From Apostichopus japonicus (Eukaryota; Echinodermata; Holothuroidea; Aspidochirotida; Stichopodidae), in assembly GCF_037975245.1 (NCBI RefSeq), contig NC_092561.1, positions 6,250,001 to 6,314,000 of the forward strand: a stretch of 64,000 nt of DNA, in the 5' to 3' direction. Positions 60,001-64,000 of this stretch are shown piece by piece. The notes beneath the pieces were generated by a model. It worked only from the letters and a program-made list of their open reading frames with translations. It was not told where the DNA came from and did not search any database. The position numbers were made by a program, and so were the translations under genes. The stretch's first letter is position 1. Each line of letters begins with the position of its first letter.

Positions 60001-62522
60001 TCTCATTTCGCTTGTCACCTCCTCCGATCTCATCCATGAACAATCTCGTGCAAATAAAATCTCAAAGGAACTGAACTAATACTCTACAAAACGCAAATTG
60101 AATTAATTATTGCCATCAACATTAATTCATATGTCCTCAAAACTCATCCATAAGTCTGATATTTTTCAAAGGACAACCACTTTTTTTGCATTTTCTATGT
60201 TTTTCTGTGTGTAGAATCGTCTCACACTAATACGTACATAATAGAGTCACAGTTTCTTCCAGTGCCTCGACTGTAGATATGTCGACAACTTTAGAAGACA
60301 GAAAATAATTTATGTGGAAAGAAATGTCGATCGTGCCAAATTTATCGTGGCAAAAGTTGAGATTTATCAAGACTTGTTGTTAACTCTAGAGGTTGTCAAA
60401 GCTATGCTCCCATGTGGAACAGCTGTGGAAACGCTTTTAAGACGGTTTTCTTCGAGACAGGCTATAGAATTGTTAATGATCGATAACGAAAGATTTATTT
60501 GGTAGATTATCTACTCTTTGGAATCGATTCTTTTTGCTCTATCACATGTCACCGTGACAAATGATGTTATGTCGTGTTGATGATCTACTTTACGTTACTA
60601 TCATCGAGAACTGGAAGAATTTTACAAACAACATCGTAATTTTTTTTTTCTATCACTGGAATTTATGTTGGCTTTTCCTTTACACTGAATTGTTGATTTC
60701 TGTTATCAAGTTTGGTGAATTAGTTGTTCATAATTAAAATGTCAAGGAAAAGTCTCTTATGTAATAAAGGTAGTCTTGCTTATAATAAAGGATTCTGTGT
60801 GTTAACATTGACTGACTTATATACGATGTCAGGACTGAAAGAGTCCAAAAGTGCGATGTTGATCGAGGAAAACCAACATTTTCCTTGACCTTCAACCAAT
60901 CAGTAGAAATTATCACTTATGTCGGAAAGATTCCGTCACATTAATGTGACTGTCATAATTGACTGCGATAGTTTGTTATCTAAATTATCAAAAGCTGATC
61001 AATATTGTCGGCAAAAAATTTGATTCTTCGTAATGTTATCAAGTTCCAGGAATTGCTAACATGCTCACTTTTGTAAACTTCTGCACAAAACAGTGTAGTA
61101 TCCACGCCACCTCTACATGTGTTAATGGCCAATGAGTGATAAACAAAGGATGCCATACCACAAATCAAATCATGTCTATTAGACTGTTGTTTTCAACCTT
61201 GAGCCTCATGGTCAGATCTCATCTCTGCTAGTCCAATCAAGAGCCATTAATTACTTTAAATCTGTCCTGTCTACTCGGATTTGGTATTGTTTTATCTCAC
61301 TCTGTCCCAGACGTTTTGTAAGAGGCGAGAAAAAGGGACGGAAGTTACTGATGTCGAATAGCTTTGTTTTATTTTTGCAACAGTTATAGCAAAAACTTCC
61401 AAGATTGTTCTGAAATATACTCAGGAAAAAGCAGAATTCTTTTGAGAATATGGTGTGTGGCAAATGAATGTTTTCGTGCTTTGAAACTATTATGCACTCA
61501 AAAGAATCTCAGCAAAGCTAGTAGTGAAATAACAGTGCTCAAGTTTTTTTCAAATTGTGATGTTGATATTTCTGCTCGAGAATTTTTCGCAATTAGTGAC
61601 ATATTCTCAAATAGATGGACGTCCTTTAATGGGCTCAGTTACTAACATTTTCATATTGTTGAAATAGGCAGAAATCTTAGGTTTTTGGTGAAAAAATAAG
61701 CTGTCTAAAGTTGTTGCATTTTTGTTTGTATCCTAAAAGATGTCATTTCATCATATTGAAATTGGAAAAAGTTTTGCTTTATATTTATGCAAAGATGGAT
61801 TTATAGTCATATCATTTGACATCATTGGAGTATTTAAGTAGGAGTTTTGCTAACGGTATAGTCACTGCAAAATGTTTGGTATTTCAGTTATTGCACATGA
61901 TAATTAAACAGTCTGGTGTAGCACAATAATTTATTCATAGTGTTCCCTCAAATTGATAAAAACTTAGAGTGACAGATCAATTTTGCATTGTTAAGGAACA
62001 TTTTTCTCGAACGAAACATAAGTTTCCTACTATAGATTTTTATTTTAGTGTCTTCCTGTAATGCAGATATCCAACAATAATTAAAGTAAAATTAAAGTAA
62101 ATGATATACAGTATTACAGTGTGAATAGTAATATGTGTGACAATTAACCCGCATAAACCAGCATGTAAGAAACAGAATCATTAAACATGCAAATGCTGTA
62201 AATGTTATAGTGTGGTTGTTTAATACAGAGAAAGCTATTACTCAACCTAATAATATAGCCTACATGATGGCCTTTTGGTGTGAAAAAAAAAAAAATAAGT
62301 AAATAAATAAATAAAAAAACAATCATTATACAGGTATCTGTTATTTCAGTATATGAAATAATTATATTTAAAAGTGCTATGGAGGTATAATTGTGTTTTT
62401 ATACATCTTCAAGCCATTTGAAGTAAGCTCGCAAAATTCAACAATATGTTCTTCTTCCTCTTCAGGAGATATTGAAAATCAGAGCTCCAAATCGAAGGCA
62501 GCGAGCGTTTCTTTGACGAGCG
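37069..62522 (+). CDS. Long gene for a Ser/Pro-rich, largely disordered protein (8 coding exons seen, 3' partial)
   Basis: Coding exons: 37069-37269, 38179-38448, 42048-42119, 42983-43166, 44619-45203, 49770-49823, 53990-54052, 62466-62522. The joins are phase 0,0,0,1,1,1,1 and the frame stays open for 495 codons, leaving in phase 1 beyond 62522. The N terminus is a charged, probably helical segment ([19 protein letters not shown]). Pro/Ser/Arg-rich sequence follows, then a basic patch ([14 protein letters not shown]), a 195-residue Ser/Pro/Thr-rich region with a Ser run, and short acidic cassettes. I do not recognise the family. No membrane segment or enzyme domain is seen; a scaffold or cytoskeletal protein is a guess. 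Other cassette exons may have been missed. Confidence 0.7.
38179..38448 (+). CDS. Ser/Pro-rich gene coding exon 2
   Basis: Encodes 90 residues, opening [19 protein letters not shown], then basic/Ser-rich sequence with [13 protein letters not shown], and ending [13 protein letters not shown]. PxxP runs could bind SH3 domains (inference). Acceptor TTTCTTTCCAG, donor GTAAGT; phase 0 both ends. Confidence 0.78.
39484..39727 (-). mobile_element. tRNA-derived SINE, family S1, copy 1
   Basis: On the minus strand the tRNA-like head (GGAGTGTTAGCTCAGTGGTT, B-box-like GAGTTCAAGTC) spans 39663-39727. The body contains GAATTGTCAATTGTTGACAA-type and AAGCCAATGATGGCTTCTT segments and ends in a TACATA-type tail at 39484. 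Same family as 47203-47467 and 58428-58580. Confidence 0.8.
40467..40602 (-). mobile_element. Hammerhead-like dispersed repeat, copy 2
   Basis: Minus strand: AGAAGATCC, loop, GGATCGAAACATCAGGCC, then CAACTTACTTTTACACATTC and the CTTACACAGGCTC motif. The last part is duplicated in tandem (GAGCCTGTGTAAGAGAATGT twice on the + strand at 40497 and 40532). The 5' arm before the core is replaced by an A-rich tract. Confidence 0.55.
41522..41693. repeat. Long near-perfect palindrome / foldback element
   Basis: 35-bp arms 41546-41580 and 41630-41664 are exact reverse complements, and pairing continues inward to the centre near 41604. It extends outward, imperfectly, to ATACAAATAAT / ATTATTTGT. A MITE-type foldback in intron 2 of the Ser/Pro-rich gene. 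Confidence 0.85.
41912..41987. repeat. GTAC-rich palindrome
   Basis: 16-bp perfect arms TAATACCCTCTGTACA and TGTACAGAGGGTATTA enclose a core of repeated CTGTACAG and CAGTAC. It lies ~60 bp before the exon at 42048. Confidence 0.85.
42048..42119 (+). CDS. Ser/Pro-rich gene coding exon 3
   Basis: A 24-codon exon ([20 protein letters not shown]...) between CATCCGTAG and GTAAGC. It is phase 0 on both sides, so it could be skipped without frameshift. Confidence 0.65.
42983..43166 (+). CDS. Ser/Pro-rich gene coding exon 4
   Basis: Encodes [20 protein letters not shown] followed by the Lys/Trp-rich patch [13 protein letters not shown] and an acidic end. Phase 0 in, phase 1 out at GAAG|GTGAGT. The acceptor is CGGCAG behind a T-rich tract. 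Confidence 0.72.
44341..44460 (+). repeat. 12-bp minisatellite AGCATTTTGCAT, array 1
   Basis: About ten degenerate 12-bp units (AGCATTTTGCAT, AGTATTTTGCGT, AGCAGTTTGCAT). Preceded by a segment similar to that before the arrays at 62.9 and 63.2 kb, so the three share a parent element. Confidence 0.8.
44619..45203 (+). CDS. Ser/Pro-rich gene coding exon 5 (large)
   Basis: About 195 residues, mostly Ser, Pro, Thr and Leu, with a run of eight serines and repeated SPxS/SxP patterns; predicted disordered. Phase 1 at both ends (acceptor CTCTTACCCAG, donor GAAG|GTAGAG). Codon use stays coding-like despite the composition. Confidence 0.75.
46460..46613 (+). mobile_element. Hammerhead-like dispersed repeat, copy 3 (best preserved)
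   Basis: Core GCCT-CTGAAGA, then stem AGATCC-TACT-AGGATC, GAAA, CATC, AGGC. Outer arms AAGTGGGCCTG (46473-46483) and CAGGCCCACTT (46530-46540) are exact reverse complements. The unit is flanked by near-identical 16-bp direct repeats (TGGATTTTGTTGAGTA at 46444 and TGGATTTTGCTGAGTA at 46614), consistent with a target duplication. Confidence 0.65.
47203..47467 (+). mobile_element. tRNA-derived SINE, family S1, copy 2 (best preserved)
   Basis: Head GGAGTGTAGCTCAGTGGTAA with an A box, and B-box-like CGCGAGTTTGAATC, closing with CACTCCC that pairs with GGAGTG. The body is shared with 39484-39727. The tail is (CATA)n/(CA)n. Confidence 0.82.
47918..48045. repeat. (TA)n-rich microsatellite
   Basis: Long TATA/TATT/TATG/TATC array in intron 5 of the Ser/Pro-rich gene. 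Confidence 0.95.
48836..49270 (+). repeat. ~138-bp tandem repeat, three copies
   Basis: GGCTGACAGTCT recurs near 48839, 48976, 49119 and 49255 (spacings 137, 143, 136). The unit also contains TACATGTACTAGGAGACTTA and AGAACAAGGTATTTTCAT. Copies two and three are nearly identical; copy one is more diverged. Confidence 0.85.
49770..49823 (+). CDS. Ser/Pro-rich gene coding exon 6 (phase-1 cassette)
   Basis: A 54-nt exon encoding [17 protein letters not shown] with a charged composition. Acceptor TATTCTCAG, donor G|GTGAGT. Symmetric phase 1, so skipping preserves frame. Confidence 0.65.
51045..51068. repeat. Perfect palindrome GAGATGTTAAATTTAACATCTC
   Basis: A 22-bp perfect palindrome centred on AAATTT (arm GAGATGTTAAA), about 0.65 kb upstream of the alternative first exon. 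It could be a dimeric factor site or chance; function unknown. Confidence 0.7.
51696..51714 (+). CDS. Alternative first coding exon, MLCCFA start
   Basis: ATG CTC TGC TGT TTC GCA G followed by a consensus donor GTACGT. It leaves in phase 1 and so joins in frame to the exon at 53990. The product would begin MLCCFAGDHPG. The Met-Leu-Cys-Cys start is like the dually palmitoylated N terminus of GAP-43. The 51.4-51.7 kb upstream sequence is CT-rich and could be an internal promoter. Based on splice phase only; unproven. Confidence 0.45.
53029..53060 (+). CDS. Possible alternative last exon ([10 protein letters not shown], stop)
   Basis: A strong acceptor (CCCTGTTTTCTTGCAG, ending 53028) opens an exon. 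Entered in phase 1 it adds a Glu from the split codon and nine codons, then TGA at 53058-53060. AATAAA follows at 53176-53181. Joined after the exon at 49770 or 51696 it would give a truncated isoform. Only sequence signals support it. Confidence 0.3.
53575..53665 (-). mobile_element. tRNA-like SINE head, family S2
   Basis: Minus strand: A box GGCCTAGTTGGTTAAGG and B box GGTTCGAATCC. The ends CAGCATCTAC and GTGGAGGCTG pair at 8 of 10 positions. No clean mature tRNA fold, and it sits in an intron of repeat-rich sequence, so a SINE head is more likely than a tRNA gene. Confidence 0.6.
53990..54052 (+). CDS. Ser/Pro-rich gene coding exon 7 (phase-1 cassette)
   Basis: A 63-nt exon encoding [20 protein letters not shown] and S; acidic. 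Acceptor TTTTTGTAG, weak donor G|GTTTGC. Symmetric phase 1. Confidence 0.6.
54512..55069. repeat. Long inverted repeat (foldback element, ~558 bp)
   Basis: Arms of about 190 bp (54512-54715 and 54880-55069) are reverse complements with scattered differences. Shared blocks include TATGTTAAAGAGGAACATAA, CTCAAAAACGGTACATA-type and ACAGGTGTGA. The spacer is ~165 bp. A foldback/MITE insertion in an intron. Confidence 0.8.
56770..56940. repeat. (TA)n/(TATC)n microsatellite
   Basis: TATATATC/TATAGATA array with ATACTGTAT and ATACAGTAT at its edges. Confidence 0.92.
58213..58290 (-). pseudogene. tRNA-like T-arm fragment
   Basis: Minus strand contains CCGGGTTCGATACCCGG, a perfect 5-bp stem with a TTCGATA loop as in a tRNA T arm. 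The rest does not form a clear D arm or anticodon arm, so it is probably a SINE head remnant. Confidence 0.4.
58428..58580 (-). mobile_element. tRNA-derived SINE, family S1, copy 3 (truncated)
   Basis: Same body as 39484-39727, with an internal deletion after the GGCTTCTT segment and a head truncated near GACTCGAACC. The TACATA-type tail is present. Confidence 0.72.
62466..62522 (+). CDS. Ser/Pro-rich gene coding exon 8 (phase-1 cassette)
   Basis: A 57-nt exon encoding [19 protein letters not shown]. Acceptor CTTCCTCTTCAG, donor G|GTAAGT. Symmetric phase 1. The coding sequence must continue outside the window. Confidence 0.65.
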
Positions 62523-62836
62523 GTAAGTAATTTGTTTTCAAGTTTTGGTTTAAAGTGCTTAATTCTCGATCGGCCAGATGTGAAGCAATTCTAAGAATCA
62601 ATAAACCAGTAGTTGCTACGCGGTCATGTGTGATGGAACAACCCAAAATGGATCTCGAGTTTTGAAAAACAGCCATCAAGGAACGGAGGCTAATAAATGC
62701 CATATCCATTTGACTGAACCAAAACAAGAGCCTTTGCTGTACATACTAGAGTTGCCTCAAGATTGGCTGCTTCTGTTATTGTGCATATAACATAGTTATG
62801 CAACATTCACAGAGATATTGTGAGGGTTCTTACAGA

Positions 62837-63640
62837 GCTGCAATTCAGGGATTAAAGTTAATGTTCACATTTTGTGAAAATAGTATATATGGTTCCTGTG
62901 TAAAGACACTGCCAAACAACTTTGGACTTGTATAGCAATCTGACCATTTTGCATAGCATTTTACACAGCATTTGGCGTAGCATTTTACATAGCATTTAGC
63001 GTAGCATTTTGCATGGCAATTTACACGGCATTTTGCAATGCAATACCAGATCAATTATACCCTGCAATTTGCTGCAATCTGTTGGTACCATGCCTAAAAG
63101 CAATTCAGGGATTAAGTTAATGTTCACATTTTGTTAAAATAGTATATGGCTCCTGTGTAAAGACACTGACTAACAACTTTGGACTTGTATAGCAATCTGA
63201 CCATTTTGCATAGCATTTTACACAGCATTTGGCGTAGCATTTTGAATAGTATTTTACAAAGCATTTTGCATAGTATTTTACACAGCATTTGGTGTAGCAT
63301 TTTGCATGGCTTTTACACAGAATTTGGCGTAGCATTTTGAACAGTATTTTACACAGCATTTTGAATAGTATTTTACGCAGCATTCGGTGTAGCATTTTGC
63401 ATAGCATTTTACACAGCATTTGGTGTAGCATTTTGCATGGCTTTAACACAGTATTTGGCGTAGCATTTTGAACAGTATTTTACACAGCATTTGGTGTAGC
63501 ATTTTGCATAGCATTTTACACAGCATTTTGCACAGCATTTTGCATAGCATTTTGCAATGAGATACCGGATCAATTATACCCTACAATTTGCTGCAATCTG
63601 TTGGTACCATGCCTAACCTTTAATGGAAAGAAAAATCTAC
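62837..63640 (+). repeat. 12-bp minisatellite AGCATTTTRCAY, arrays 2 and 3 in a duplicated block
   Basis: A ~110-bp leader (62837-62945) is repeated at about 63102-63205. Each copy is followed by 12-bp units (AGCATTTTGCAT, AGCATTTTACAC, AGCATTTGGCGT): about 8 units at 62946-63045 and about 29 at 63202-63560. Each ends in the same trailer (ATACC...GATCAATTATACCCT, ...CTGTTGGTACCATGCC). The block is a tandem duplication with array expansion. Confidence 0.85.
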
Positions 63641-64000
63641 CTGACATGTTTACCTTTGGGCACTGTTTTGGTTTTCTTTAATTTACACGTTTCCGGTTGA
63701 TCATCTGTTGGGCGGATACACATATGAAAGGCATATTAATTATGAATTATCATTATTTTGTAATGAGAAGAGAAAGTTTTATGCGAACTGCTGATCTGTT
63801 AGGTTCATTCCCATTCCTTTTAAATTATCAGAAATCATATTTTGCTTGTTTTTGAAATAGTTGTCACATTTTTCTACATTTGCAAAATGCCGTTTAATAA
63901 GTTAAAGAATCAAACTGCAGCTTTCACAATCTTTCATTTCCTTTTTCTTTCATTTTTATCATTACAATAGTTGTAAGACTGCTTCCGTCTGAAGTTTGAA
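63641..64000. other. Intron sequence to the window end
   Basis: AT-rich with no exon recognised; presumed continuation of the intron after 62522. Confidence 0.4.

Larger units (their letters stand above)
54053..62465. other. Last intron of the Ser/Pro-rich gene in this window
   Basis: About 8.4 kb between exons 7 and 8. Repeats are listed separately. Open frames near 56344, 57269, 60314 and 61364 lack splice support or recognisable domains. Additional short cassette exons could hide here. Confidence 0.4.

Noticed and set aside
62845-63449. Cys/Lys/Tyr-rich minus-strand open frames (AKCYVKCYAK-type repeats)
   Set aside because: The 12-bp minisatellite keeps one frame open automatically; the peptide repeat is a by-product. 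The shared flanking peptide comes from the DNA duplication.

Overview
This window is animal nuclear DNA. Genes are split by long introns with GT/AG borders. Codon-phase bookkeeping closes exactly across the predicted exons of the synaptotagmin, JmjC and Ser/Pro-rich genes. The protein families present (synaptotagmin, a membrane-anchored JmjC oxygenase) are metazoan. The background is AT-rich and full of microsatellites, poly-G/poly-C runs, MITE-like inverted repeats and tRNA-derived SINEs. That texture, and the recurring AGGCCT-centred motif, suggest a marine invertebrate deuterostome such as an echinoderm; the species assignment is inference.

Layout. 1-2.0 kb: no gene seen. 2221-2921 (+): 3'-terminal exon of an unrecognised protein. 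3.59-3.74 kb: a sequence whose first ~40 nt closely match the 5' end of U2 snRNA. 4767-11568 (-): a complete seven-coding-exon synaptotagmin, converging tail-to-tail with the 2.2-2.9 kb gene. Its introns and upstream flank carry three arrays of one ~92-bp tandem repeat (8.7-9.3, 10.7-11.2, 15.0-15.4 kb). 12-26 kb: mostly transposon remnants: a MITE with 8-bp target duplication and a telomere-like core (12590-12876), a 1.2-kb hAT-like element (20835-22056), a TA-flanked MITE (23751-24143) and a perfect palindrome (24201-24231). 26821-32669 (+): a complete four-coding-exon, 350-residue type II membrane JmjC protein, with a hAT-type MITE in its last intron. 37069 to beyond 62522 (+): a long gene for a disordered Ser/Pro-rich protein, beginning with a probable non-coding exon near 36.1-36.22 kb, then eight coding exons found here. 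The later exons are short phase-1 cassettes. An internal alternative first exon (51696-51714, Met-Leu-Cys-Cys start) and a possible alternative last exon (53029-53060) are also visible.

The synaptotagmin is a calcium-sensor type membrane trafficking protein with both C2 domains essentially intact. The JmjC protein has all Fe(II)/2-oxoglutarate residues and is predicted to lie in the secretory pathway. Nothing links these genes functionally; they are ordinary neighbours. The most unusual non-coding material is a family of three dispersed repeats with a hammerhead-ribozyme-like core (9.06, 40.5 and 46.5 kb), and the U2-like sequence.
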